The notes under the pieces were generated by a model. That model was given only the letters and a program-made list of their open reading frames with translations. It searched no databases and was not told where the DNA came from. From Leptolyngbya sp. FACHB-8 (GTDB lineage: Bacteria > Cyanobacteriota > Cyanobacteriia > Elainellales > Elainellaceae): DNA of 64,000 nt. Shown piece after piece: positions 54,867 through 63,905 of this stretch (the first letter of the stretch is position 1; each line of letters starts with the position of its first letter). The stretch spans positions 32,303 through 96,302 of the forward strand of contig NZ_JACJOO010000008.1 of assembly GCF_014695575.1 (NCBI RefSeq), read 5' to 3'. Position numbers and translations under genes: made by a program.

Positions 54867-55330
54867 TTACATGGGGGAAGCAATGCCAACACCCGTGCTG
54901 GGCTTCCTGAACCACCCGCGATGGGCAATATCGCTACGGGAAAGCCGATAGTCTGGATCTTGGGCGGACTGCTGACGAATATCCATCACAATGGCTGAGA
55001 CAACCAATTTCTGAATAGAAACTTGCTCCGCACTGGTTGCTCCTTCGATGAAAGTGTTTGGCGTTCCCCAATGGGTACCGCTGTGCTCACCTATCGCAAT
55101 ACGGTTGATGAAGTAGCCATCCTCTTGATAAGAAGCCCAGGGTTGAATTTCAATGGTCGGATCACCGGGCCAGAGCGGAATATCAGGGTTTAGGGACTGT
55201 GTTAGATCAACAATCTGCCAACTACTTAAAGGAGGAACTGGTAACTGTGCACGGGATGGACGTGCTTGCACTATCAGAAGCATGACAACAATCCAGTCAA
55301 TATAAAGAATAAGCCAGGCAGTAATTTCAT
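54867..55330 (-). pseudogene. Cyclase-family (kynurenine formamidase-like) gene, frameshifted and truncated
   Basis: The recognisable part (WQIVDLTQSLNPDIPLWPGDP, then GEHSGTHWGTPNTFIEGATSAEQV) is the N-terminal half of the cyclase/formamidase family (PF04199). The metal motif HxGTHxDxPxHF reads HSGTHWGTPNTF, with Gly for Asp and Asn for His. The protein ends after about 120 residues of domain; intact members have roughly twice that. At the 5' end a good signal sequence (MKLLPGLFFILTGLLSC, ATG 55330) is in a different frame from the domain and runs into a stop at 55274. An in-frame start further upstream is only a TTG (55421). Substituted metal ligands, frameshift and truncation indicate a decayed gene. 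Family A copy 3 lies about 100 bases upstream. Confidence 0.75.
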
Positions 55331-55433
55331 CTGTGCTTGTGCCTCCGAAATAGATGGGATCGACATTATTCTGAAGAGAGCGATCGCTTTCATCTGAAAT
55401 GTGGTTATCGTACAAGCACAATCAAAGCAATGA

Positions 55434-55543
55434 CTAAGGAGGTTTCTGCATAAGAATTTACCCAGGATGTTGGTGTTTTGCCCGCGAAGCGGGCAAAACA
55501 CCAACATCCTGGGGGATAATTTCATTGCTGGAAATCTCCTTAG
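55434..55543. repeat. Family A palindromic element, copy 3
   Basis: Ends ctaaggaggtttctgcataa and cctccttag-type right arm as in copies 1 and 2. The internal 25-bp hairpin (55461-55485, 55489-55513, loop gaa) differs from copy 1 at two stem pairs, and both partners changed together, so pairing stays perfect. Confidence 0.9.
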
Positions 55544-55753
55544 TATTTTCTTTAGATTTATTTGAGGTACTTTAATTAGTCGTAATAATACCGATACATT
55601 TCTAGGCGACCTGATATGCTGCTAGCTGTAAGTAAATCTGCTAGCAAACACCAGGGCAGGCATGGAGTGTTCCTGATGGAGCAATTCTCATGACCATCCT
55701 CTGGCTTTTGTTTAGATGTTTAGACCCGTGACTGGGCTCTCCATCGTCTCGCC

Positions 55754-58075
55754 ATGAGTGGGTTAGAATCCAACAACACATCCAGCCATCATCTCAGAGA
55801 AGCTGTCGAACCTGATCCCTTTGCAAGATCGATTCAGCCCCATGGTGTTTTACTGGTATTGAGCGATTCTGAGCTCGTTGTACTGCAAGTTAGCGCTAAC
55901 ATACAGGAATATTTCGGCGTTTTACCCCAAGATTTATTGGGTCAGCCACTAACAAGGTTATTGGATGAAGCAGCGATCGCCCTGATTCAACAATCTATAA
56001 AACGCCTGAAGCACATCAATTTTAATGGCTTCAACCATTTAAATCTGTGCATTTCATGGCATCAGCAAGTCTTCAATGGCATGCTGCACCGGAGCTCTGA
56101 CACCAGCATCATTTTAGAATTAGAACCTGCAAGCGTTCAAGCAGAAACGCGTTCTCTCCATCCATACACGTACGTTAGAGGGGCGATCGCTCGACTACGA
56201 CAAATCCCCGATCTAACGGAGTTTCTGCAACTTGCAGCCATAGAAGTTCGACATATCACTGGGTTTGATCGGGTTATGGTTTACCAATTCGATGCTCAGG
56301 GGGCTGGGGAGGTCGTAGCAGAAGCCAAACATGGCCATCTCTCCCCCTATCTAGGGCTCCACTACCCTGCAACCGATATTCCAGAACCTGTTCGAGAATT
56401 ATACCGACGGGGAATGGTACGCTATATCCCCCACTTAAAGGCCCAATCGGTTGAGCTAATTCCGAATAAAAACCCAACAACAGAACAGCCAATTGACCTC
56501 AGTTTATCTCTCTTACGAAGCGTGGATACTTGCTGTGTGGAATATCACCACAACATGGAGGTAGCAGCTCTTTTTGTCATCGCACTCACTCAAGGGGAAA
56601 CCCTTTGGGGGCTTATTTCCTGCCATCACCAAACACCTAAAACCATTTCCTATGAGGCTCGGGAAAGCTGTGAATTATTGGCTCAGTTAGTTGCATCGGA
56701 ATTAGCGAACAAAGTCAACACAGAAGAACTCAGTTATTTAACAAAGCTGCGATCGCTGCAATCAGAGTTTGTTCAATCCATCTCCCAGGTCGATGACTTA
56801 AGACAAGCCCTCGTTCATCCAGCTCCTCGCCTGTTAGATCTGGTAGGTGCCCAGGGTGCTGCCATTTGCCTGGATAATGAAATTACGCTAGTTGGCACAA
56901 CCCCTTCTTTAGAAGAAGTTCGCATTCTTATAGAATGGGCAGAAGCGCTACCCACCCTGCAATCCCCACTGTTCTATACAGATTCGTTACCCAAGCTTTA
57001 CCCTGAAGCAGAGGCCTTCAAAGATAGTGCCAGTGGGTTGCTTCTGTTGCAGATCTCTAAAGTTCGCCGCTACACAATCCTTTGGTTTCGCCCAGAAGTG
57101 TTGAAAACAGTCACTTGGGCAGGCGATCCTCATTCCTCGCTCCATGTGACCACCGATGGCAGCATGACCCTTGGCCCTCGTAAATCCTTTCAGCAGTGGC
57201 AGCAGATTGTGCAATCAACCTCCTTGCCCTGGAAAAGTTCTGAATTGGAGAATGCTTTAGATTTAAGGAGTGCGATCGTCGGGATTGTGCTTAAGCAGGC
57301 GGATGAATTAACTCGAATGAATCAGGAGTTAGAGCGCACTATTCAGGAGCTAGATTCTTTTGCCTATGCGGCTTCTCATGATCTCAAAGAACCGTTGCGT
57401 GGTATTCATAACTTTTCTAACCTGCTATTGAAGGGATACTCTGATGTATTGGATGAGACCGGGAGATCTCGGCTACAAACCCTGGTTCGTCTAACTCGTC
57501 GAATGGAATCTCTAATCGATGCTCTGCTAAGATTCTCACGTCTTGGACAAACTGAACTCCATCTTCATTCCGTTGATCTCAACCAATCCTTACATCAAGT
57601 GCTTGAAGATTTTCCCGTTAGCCGTCCTGAGCTTCGAGCAGCAATTCGTATCCCACGTCCCCTCCCCAAAGCGAGCTGTGATCCTGTCCTCATTCAGGAG
57701 GTCATGACTAATCTGATTAGTAATGCCATCAAATATAACGACAAGCCAGAGCCATGGATAGAAATCGGTTATATAGATGGGAAAGATGAGTGGACATCTA
57801 GACAGACAACAGAAGCACCATCAATGCACTCACAAAGCTATCCAGTTGATTACTCCACGACGTTCTACGTTCGCGATAACGGTATTGGGATTCGAGAACG
57901 CCATTTCAACAGCATTTTTCGCTTGTTCAAACGGCTACACGAGCAAAATTTATATGGCGGTGGCACTGGCGCAGGTTTGACGATCGCCAAAAAAATTATT
58001 GAGCGGCATGGTGGACAAATCTGGGTAGAATCCAGCTATGGTGAAGGCTCAACGTTCTATTTCACTTTGCAGTAA
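55754..58075 (+). CDS. Phytochrome-type histidine kinase with Cys-Cys at bilin site
   Basis: 773 residues in canonical PAS-GAF-PHY-kinase order. PAS ~20-125 (SIQPHGVLLVLSD), GAF ~135-320 with YPATDIP, PHY ~330-515 (GPRKSFQQW). At the chromophore site LRSVDTCCVEYHHNM aligns with Cph1 LRSAYHCHLTYLKNM: the bilin-binding Cys is present (Cys260), but the next residue, a near-invariant His in phytochromes, is Cys261. The second conserved GAF His (SCHHQTP) is kept. The transmitter has His542 (AASHDLKEPLRG) and HATPase_c (DNGIGI, GGGTGAGLTI). An Rcp1-like regulator follows 220 bases downstream, as in cph1-rcp1 pairs. ATG 55754 has no strong ribosome site. Photocycle changes from the His-to-Cys change are expected but unproven. 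Confidence 0.92.
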   Translation: MSGLESNNTSSHHLREAVEPDPFARSIQPHGVLLVLSDSELVVLQVSANIQEYFGVLPQDLLGQPLTRLLDEAAIALIQQSIKRLKHINFNGFNHLNLCISWHQQVFNGMLHRSSDTSIILELEPASVQAETRSLHPYTYVRGAIARLRQIPDLTEFLQLAAIEVRHITGFDRVMVYQFDAQGAGEVVAEAKHGHLSPYLGLHYPATDIPEPVRELYRRGMVRYIPHLKAQSVELIPNKNPTTEQPIDLSLSLLRSVDTCCVEYHHNMEVAALFVIALTQGETLWGLISCHHQTPKTISYEARESCELLAQLVASELANKVNTEELSYLTKLRSLQSEFVQSISQVDDLRQALVHPAPRLLDLVGAQGAAICLDNEITLVGTTPSLEEVRILIEWAEALPTLQSPLFYTDSLPKLYPEAEAFKDSASGLLLLQISKVRRYTILWFRPEVLKTVTWAGDPHSSLHVTTDGSMTLGPRKSFQQWQQIVQSTSLPWKSSELENALDLRSAIVGIVLKQADELTRMNQELERTIQELDSFAYAASHDLKEPLRGIHNFSNLLLKGYSDVLDETGRSRLQTLVRLTRRMESLIDALLRFSRLGQTELHLHSVDLNQSLHQVLEDFPVSRPELRAAIRIPRPLPKASCDPVLIQEVMTNLISNAIKYNDKPEPWIEIGYIDGKDEWTSRQTTEAPSMHSQSYPVDYSTTFYVRDNGIGIRERHFNSIFRLFKRLHEQNLYGGGTGAGLTIAKKIIERHGGQIWVESSYGEGSTFYFTLQ

Positions 58076-58148
58076 TCATCCATTGGAAAAGACATCTCTG
58101 TACTCTCCAGGTAGCACAACACTTTTTCCAATGATATGAACCCATTAC

Positions 58149-58203
58149 GGGGTGAAAGCTTTCAAAGTCCGAGTATGCCTCAAACTTTGAAAGCTTTCAC
58201 CCC
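58149..58203. terminator. 20-bp perfect hairpin after phytochrome gene
   Basis: ggggtgaaagctttcaaagt and its complement around a 15-base loop, 73 bases after the phytochrome stop. No T-run follows. It may separate transcription of the phytochrome from the regulator gene. Confidence 0.6.
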
Positions 58204-58295
58204 CTAATGAAATTCCAGCCATATTGTTCGGTTTTTGTGAAACATAGAAGTATGTTGTAATATATCGACATTAGATCCGTGTTTAGCAATACAAA

Positions 58296-58757
58296 ATGGT
58301 AAATTCGTCTATTAGCCCTTTGTTGATTGCGGAAGATAGTGACGAGGATTTTGAGGTACTTGAACTGCTAATGCAGCAGATGCAGGTTAAAAATCCGATT
58401 TACCGTTGTACAAATGGGGACAAGGTTTTAGATTTCGTTTATCAAGATGGGGAGGGAGGGTTACAACACAATGCCCAACGGCCCTCGGTAATTCTTCTGG
58501 ACCTAAATTTGCCAGGTACCGATGGACGCGAGGTGCTGGAGCAATTAAAGCAGGATGAAAGCCTTCGGGAAATTCCGATCGTTGTGTTTACAACGTCCTC
58601 CAATCCCAAAGATATTGAATTCTGCTATCAGAATGGAGCCAACGGATACTTGATTAAACCTGTAGACTCGGACGAACTGGAACGCACTGTTCAGGCATTT
58701 GTAAATTACTGGCTACAGGCCAACGTTCCTCCGCTAGAAGGAGCCGATGGGAACTAA
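58296..58757 (+). CDS. Rcp1-like single-domain response regulator
   Basis: 153 residues, a lone receiver domain. The acidic pair is in LLIAEDSDED, phospho-accepting Asp69 in VILLDLNLPGTDGREVLEQLK, then a Thr-Ser switch in VVFTTSSNPKDI and Lys in YLIKPVDSDEL. The sequence type (ISPLLIAEDSDED; DLNLPGTDGREVL) is that of cyanobacterial Rcp1, the phosphoacceptor of phytochrome Cph1. Its place just downstream of a phytochrome kinase makes that kinase the likely donor. No DNA-binding domain is present, so it passes the phosphate or binds a partner protein. Confidence 0.94.
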   Translation: MVNSSISPLLIAEDSDEDFEVLELLMQQMQVKNPIYRCTNGDKVLDFVYQDGEGGLQHNAQRPSVILLDLNLPGTDGREVLEQLKQDESLREIPIVVFTTSSNPKDIEFCYQNGANGYLIKPVDSDELERTVQAFVNYWLQANVPPLEGADGN

Positions 58758-58853
58758 GCAAGGGCTACACGTATTTGTACCCTTTAGATTTCCGTTACAA
58801 GCTCTAGGTACGTGGCAGTTTTGAGATAAAAGTCCTCCCTTTTGTATCCTGCT

Positions 58854-60533
58854 ATGTCAAATATTTGGACGCTTTTAATTACAGACGATTGCCAGGAAGA
58901 TCGAGAGGTTTACCGAGAATACCTTTCTGGAGATCCTGAGCAGTCTTACCAGTTCATTGAGGCGGGTTCGGCAGAGGTAGGATTGGCCCTGTGCCAGAAG
59001 CAGCACTGCGATGCGATCTTACTCGACTTTTCATTGCCCGATATGACAGGGCTTGAGTTTTTAGATGAACTCTATCAGCAGGCAGGGGTCCCTCTTCCTG
59101 TCATTATGGTGACGGGGCAGGGCGATGAACGGGTAGCCGTACAGGCTATGAAACGGGGCGCTCAAGATTATCTGATCAAACAAGATTTAGAACCCAACGT
59201 TCTACAGGTTACGGTTCGCAATGCGGTTCAGCAATCCCGGCAACGCAATCAATTCAGTCAAACATCAAAGCCGCGTCAACTAACGGCAGAGGTAGCACTA
59301 CATCTCCACCGATCGCTCGATCTAGAAGAAATTCTTCATACGGCTGTAACAGAGGTGCAGCAGGTATTGGAGTGCGATCGCGTCGTCATCTATCGGGTTA
59401 TCCCTAACCCCGATAATACGTCAGCGTATGGAACGAGTCCACAAATACTCAGCAAGCGGTGTGAAACCCGTCCAAGGAGCGACCAGGCCCCCGATCCAAT
59501 CGAAGCATTATCCTCTTTTTTGACAGATGCCTATTTGCTTGATGGGAAGGCGACCCAGACCACTGCTGCACCAGAAATAGGTGTCGCAACAGTTTTGCGG
59601 TTAGAAGAACACGAAGGGCCCTATTTAATCGCTCCTATCCTGCTGCCAGCCCATGTTTCCGACTCCTTATCGACGGTTTGGGGCTTGTTGGTGGCGCAGA
59701 CGTCAGCACGGCAATGGCAAAATGATGAGGCTGATTTTTTAGGGGAGCTGGCCAATCAACTAGCGATCGCCTTGCAACAATCTGAGCAACTGGCTCAAGT
59801 GTTGCAAGCCTTAGAAGCAGAGAAGCAACTCAGTGCATTGAAATCCCAATTGGTCGCGACCGTCTCCCATGAATATCGATCGCCCTTATCGGTGATTCTA
59901 ACGGCTGCTTCAACGCTTAAGTTGCATCGCAGTAAGCTGCCTGAAGCCAAGCAGCAGCAGTTCCTCCAAATGATTGAGACGAAAGCCAGACAGATGACCC
60001 AATTGGTTGATGACCTCCTCGTGCTCGAAACCTTTGAGTCGGGCAAGGTAAACTTCGCCCCCCAACCCTTTGAGCTGCTGCAATTCATTTCAGATGTGAT
60101 TGACGATCAGCGACAGACAAATGGTGAGCATTACCCGTTGAGCTTCAGAATTACCGGCAATACCAGAGGTTTTTTTGGGGATCATAAACTTCTACGGTTG
60201 ATATTGGTTAATCTGTTATCAAATGCGATCAAATACTCACCTGATGGTCGTGAGGTTGAGGTGCATTTAACGGGTAACGATACCCATATCTGGATTGAAG
60301 TGAAGGATCAAGGAATTGGCATTCCGATGGAGAACCACGATCAGGTACTTCAGGCGTTTAACCGGGGGAGTAATGTCGGCATGATTCCTGGGACAGGTTT
60401 GGGGTTGGCAATTGTCAAAGCTTGTGTAGATCTGCACAATGGTGAAATCACGTTCCAGAGTCAGGAAGGAAAAGGAACACAATTTACCATCTGTCTACCG
60501 AAGCGAACAAAGTTGATTCAATCTGAATATTGA
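58854..60533 (+). CDS. Receiver-GAF histidine kinase
   Basis: About 559 residues from ATG 58854; TTG 58842 would add four residues. The N-terminal receiver (~5-125) has LLITDDCQED, phospho-accepting Asp in ILLDFSLPDMTG, and KQDLEP. A GAF domain (~145-315) follows without a Cys at the bilin position (LEEHEGPYLIAPILL), so it is not expected to bind a bilin covalently. HisKA has His in VSHEYRSPLSV (a variant of SHELRTP) and HATPase_c has DQGIGI and GTGLGLAIV. A receiver-led kinase downstream of phytochrome and Rcp1-like genes suggests a phosphorelay. It is 97 bases from the Rcp1 gene. Confidence 0.9.
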   Translation: MSNIWTLLITDDCQEDREVYREYLSGDPEQSYQFIEAGSAEVGLALCQKQHCDAILLDFSLPDMTGLEFLDELYQQAGVPLPVIMVTGQGDERVAVQAMKRGAQDYLIKQDLEPNVLQVTVRNAVQQSRQRNQFSQTSKPRQLTAEVALHLHRSLDLEEILHTAVTEVQQVLECDRVVIYRVIPNPDNTSAYGTSPQILSKRCETRPRSDQAPDPIEALSSFLTDAYLLDGKATQTTAAPEIGVATVLRLEEHEGPYLIAPILLPAHVSDSLSTVWGLLVAQTSARQWQNDEADFLGELANQLAIALQQSEQLAQVLQALEAEKQLSALKSQLVATVSHEYRSPLSVILTAASTLKLHRSKLPEAKQQQFLQMIETKARQMTQLVDDLLVLETFESGKVNFAPQPFELLQFISDVIDDQRQTNGEHYPLSFRITGNTRGFFGDHKLLRLILVNLLSNAIKYSPDGREVEVHLTGNDTHIWIEVKDQGIGIPMENHDQVLQAFNRGSNVGMIPGTGLGLAIVKACVDLHNGEITFQSQEGKGTQFTICLPKRTKLIQSEY

Positions 60534-60547
60534 TATGACCTCTAGTT

Positions 60548-60610
60548 GTATAGTCATAGAAAGAGTTGGTGTGGCGCTAAGCGCCACACCAACTCTTTCT
60601 ATGACTATAC
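60548..60610 (+). repeat. 30-bp perfect palindrome with 3-base loop
   Basis: Arms 60548-60577 and 60581-60610 are perfect complements over 30 bases around taa (apex GCGC-taa-GCGC), starting 15 bases after the 58854-gene stop. Confidence 0.92.
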
Positions 60611-60632
60611 GAAATTGACATGAATTGATATT

Positions 60633-60755
60633 AACCTGAGTTCGGGTTAAGGACGTTTTCAAGTGCCGTGCGTTGCGCGGCACTTGAAAACGCTCATTTT
60701 GGCGTGCGCTTCGCGCATGCCAAAATGAGCACTTCAGCCTATCCCGAACTGAGGT
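60633..60755. repeat. Family C double-hairpin element, inverted copy
   Basis: Outer aacctgagttcggg and cccgaactgaggt enclose the same two hairpins as 34518-34641 in the opposite order and orientation. Stem differences are mostly compensated, e.g. cgagtg/cactcg versus caagtg/cacttg. It sits 22 bases from the preceding palindrome. Confidence 0.9.
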
Positions 60756-60759
60756 GATA

Positions 60760-63111
60760 TTACAGCGCGGGTGAGGTGGAGTGGCATCCTAACGTAATCA
60801 CTCGTCTGCAATGCGTGGAATTTTCAAGTTTTTCTGTTGCTACATTGTAGGGAAACTTTACTGTGAATGTTGTCTGGTTTGAAGCACTTTCTACTTCTAC
60901 AGATGCTCCCAAGCGCTCTACCAGTTTTTTCACCAATGCTAACCCCAACCCAGCCCCACTATATTGCCAGGGGTCATGATTTGGAATACGGTAAAAAGCA
61001 TTGAAAATTTGGTTTATTTCGGTAGTTTCAATTTCAATTCCGGTATTGCTGACACTAATTTGAACGGTATCCTCATTGGTGTAAGCCGTAACACTAATTA
61101 ATTCATTTCTGGGTGTATATTTACAGGCGTTCGTTAGCAGTTCAACAACAATGCGTTCGACATCCGAGGTGTCCGTTAATAAAGGCGGCAGCTCAGAATC
61201 AAGAATAATATATAACTGTTGATTCTGCTGTGAAATTTGTTTTTCAAACTTCTGGGCAACCGTAGGTAGCCAGCCGTGTAAATCAACAACCTCGATGCTG
61301 GGTGGTGCCGTCTCTGCATCCAGATGGGACAATGTTAGTAAATCCGCAATCATTTTTGTTTCACGCTGACATCCCTGATGCAGCATCTCAAAGAGGTTTT
61401 TGACTGTAGAATCCTCCCGATTGAACACACCTGCCTGTTCCAGAATTGTTTCTAGCGTTTGAGCTGCAAGACTAATACTGGTAATTGGAGTTCGTAGCTC
61501 ATGGGAGAGAGTCTTTAAAAATTCATCCTTAAGGCGGTTTAGTTTTTCTAGCTCGGTAACCTGGAGTTGCGATGACTGATAAAGCCGTACCTGACGAATG
61601 GCGATCGCACACTGATTCGCGATCTGTTGCGCCAATTGAATCTCAATGTCATAAAAAACTTCCCCCCGGGGTCTAAATAACCAGAGGTTACCTAGCACCT
61701 CCTGATCAATCTCCTCAGGGTTTGACCCGTACACAAAAATAGGGCAGGCTAAGCGGGTTACTATCCCCAGTGGAAGATTTAGAGCAGGCACCCGTTCGGT
61801 AAATTGCAGGGTCTTTTTTTCTAATAACGGTTGGTAGATATCCAAAAAGTCATCAATTCGCCTGTTTTTCCCCTGGCAATCTGGCAGATGAGTTGTGTAC
61901 TCGTAGGCAACTATTGCCGTGCTGTAGTGGCGATCGTAAAGCTCAATTTTGCAGCGATTTAACTGCAGAACCTGCCCCAGTTCCTGGGTTACTGTCTGAA
62001 GAATTTGCTGCTCATCTAAACTGTCTCGAATTCGCTCTGTAATTTGTCGAACAATAGTTTCAAAGGTTAGTGCCTGTTGTAGAGCAATGGTACGTTGCTG
62101 CACCTGCTTTTCTAGATGAACATTGAGACATTGAACTTGATGATGCAGTTCTGCCTGTTGCACAGCAATCCCAATTTGCAGAGCCAGTTGCTTGAGCAAG
62201 TCAATGTCTATCTGTTGCCATTGCCGTTCTCCCTGGCAATGCTGAACCACTAATAAACCCCACAAGGTCTGCTCTGTAACAACTGGAACTACAAGATTTG
62301 CTCTAACCTGAAAGGCAGCGAGCAGCTCAATGTAGCAGGGATGCAACCCCATAGCATAAATGTCTTCGATAACCTGAATATAGCCCTGGCGGTAGCGTTC
62401 AAAATGCTTCTCGGCAAAGCATAGATCTTTGAGTTGATTTCCTAAAACTGAGCGCCACGGGGTGCCGACAGATTCCACCATCACCACACCGCTACCGTCA
62501 TCCTCAAATCGATAGATCAGGACACGATCAGTCTGAAGAAACTGCCGAACTTCAGTGACAGCCCGGTTCAAAATTGTGTTGAGATCAAGAGATTCACGAA
62601 TTCGGTGAGCGATCGCACTCACTAACCGCTCACGTTCAGCCTGAAGCCGTAGGGTTTCCTCCGCCTGCTTTCGTTCCGTAATTTCAATACTGGTGCCAAT
62701 CAGACGATGAATCTTAGAATTTGCACCTCGTACCGGAGTTAACGTTGTAATCCACCAACTGGGAATTCCCTTAAAGGAAAAGCGTTCTTCATAGGAAACT
62801 GTTTGACCAAAGCGCACACAATTCCTGTAATGCTGTCGTTGCGCGGCCGCCTCTGAAGCAGGCAGTACCTGTTCTGGCGATTTTCCTTGCACATCTTGAG
62901 AGCGCATTCCGACCAGGCGTTCATAACTGGGGTTCAGGGCAGCATAACGAAAGTCACCATTCTTCAAAACATCCACTACGAAGATGGAGGCTGCGACCGA
63001 GTCCCAAATGTTTTGTAAGAACGACCCGTTGAACTCCGAATCTAAACCTGTAGAAAGTTTACTTTGCCTCAAGTAATGACCACGAATATCTTCAGGATGG
63101 CTAGCATTCAT
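60760..63111 (-). CDS. DXCF-type cyanobacteriochrome histidine kinase
   Basis: 783 residues from ATG 63111. A PAS domain (~30-150) is followed by a GAF (~160-325) with two landmark cysteines: Cys231 in the DLCF motif (DXCF) and Cys259 in HPCYIELLAAF, the canonical bilin Cys. Dual-Cys DXCF domains of TePixJ type reversibly bind the bilin through the second Cys and sense blue/green or related pairs. A second GAF (~345-510) lacks these residues. The kinase has His537 (LSHELRTPITS) and HATPase_c with GAGLGLALVKKL. No membrane segment is seen. The tail resembles the partial kinase at position 2-169. Bilin type and colour are inferred from the motif only. Confidence 0.93.
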   Translation of the reverse strand: MNASHPEDIRGHYLRQSKLSTGLDSEFNGSFLQNIWDSVAASIFVVDVLKNGDFRYAALNPSYERLVGMRSQDVQGKSPEQVLPASEAAAQRQHYRNCVRFGQTVSYEERFSFKGIPSWWITTLTPVRGANSKIHRLIGTSIEITERKQAEETLRLQAERERLVSAIAHRIRESLDLNTILNRAVTEVRQFLQTDRVLIYRFEDDGSGVVMVESVGTPWRSVLGNQLKDLCFAEKHFERYRQGYIQVIEDIYAMGLHPCYIELLAAFQVRANLVVPVVTEQTLWGLLVVQHCQGERQWQQIDIDLLKQLALQIGIAVQQAELHHQVQCLNVHLEKQVQQRTIALQQALTFETIVRQITERIRDSLDEQQILQTVTQELGQVLQLNRCKIELYDRHYSTAIVAYEYTTHLPDCQGKNRRIDDFLDIYQPLLEKKTLQFTERVPALNLPLGIVTRLACPIFVYGSNPEEIDQEVLGNLWLFRPRGEVFYDIEIQLAQQIANQCAIAIRQVRLYQSSQLQVTELEKLNRLKDEFLKTLSHELRTPITSISLAAQTLETILEQAGVFNREDSTVKNLFEMLHQGCQRETKMIADLLTLSHLDAETAPPSIEVVDLHGWLPTVAQKFEKQISQQNQQLYIILDSELPPLLTDTSDVERIVVELLTNACKYTPRNELISVTAYTNEDTVQISVSNTGIEIETTEINQIFNAFYRIPNHDPWQYSGAGLGLALVKKLVERLGASVEVESASNQTTFTVKFPYNVATEKLENSTHCRRVITLGCHSTSPAL

Positions 63112-63409
63112 AAGAACGTCCTACATCTGGGCCTATCAGGTCATATAGACAATCTGCGAGAAAAGAGAAAGCTAAGCAGACGGCACAATAAGAAGCCACC
63201 ATGAGAGAGAGCTGCGCCCACTTTCTTAGAAACCTGCAAATGAGCCAGGCACGTTCTCTTTAGATTTTCTTAAGATTTTTACATACGCATTAAGAAAAGG
63301 GAGCTTTTCCTGGTTTTCTTATAAATTCTTCACGTCTGTATCGACAGGGTTCTACTCGTTGCTTGCGTGGAGGTGCCTGCAAAAATGGAGACTCGGCCCA
63401 GAGTTGGGT

Positions 63410-63477
63410 GTTGCTGGGAGGTATGAAATGGGATGTGGAACTGCGGTTTCACATCCCATTTCATACCTCCCAGCAAC
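63410..63477. terminator. 28-bp perfect hairpin
   Basis: Arms 63410-63437 and 63450-63477 pair perfectly around 12 bases, eight bases past the stop of the minus-strand XdhC fragment. It lies in the 370-base gap upstream of the 63111 kinase, where no gene is seen. Confidence 0.75.
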
Positions 63478-63485
63478 AGGCAAAA

Positions 63486-63905
63486 TTAATGATGTGAAGA
63501 GAGATTGCCTGAACCCTGGCGACGCACCATAATGAGTTCTGCTCCAATACTCACAGCAATCTCTTCGGGAGTGAGTGCCCCAAGACTCAGCCCAATGGGA
63601 GCATAAATTGTTTGTAAATTTGATTTGGGAACACCTAATTTTTCAGCAGACTGCAAGACCTGGCGAACTCGTTTCTGGCTACCAATCATTCCAATGTAGC
63701 GACAGGGCAGTTCTCGTTTAGCCAGAACTTGCAACGCATCTAAATCATATTGATACCCTCGTGTCACCAAGGCCGCGTAAAGTTCCTGGTGGTTCGCTAA
63801 ATGAGAAACCGTACAGCCAATAGAGTGTGTGAAAATCAACGTTTCCGGCGCAAAACGCTGAGCATTTGCCCATTCAGGGCGATCGTCCAGCCCTCTAAAG
63901 GTCAT
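63486..63905 (-). pseudogene. XdhC-family C-terminal domain fragment
   Basis: 139 residues starting at ATG 63905, with an in-frame stop 21 bases upstream of it. The sequence is the XdhC Rossmann-type C-terminal domain (LDDRPEWANAQRFAPETLIF, VTRGYQYDLDALQVLAKRELPCRYIGMIGSQKR, PIGLSLGALTPEEIAVSIGAELI). The N-terminal XdhC/CoxI domain and the glycine-rich GAGHVA turn that opens the Rossmann fold are missing. XdhC-like proteins assist molybdenum-cofactor insertion into xanthine-dehydrogenase-type enzymes. With the nucleotide-binding start absent, this is probably a remnant, although a short functional protein cannot be ruled out. No xanthine dehydrogenase gene is in the window. Confidence 0.75.
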
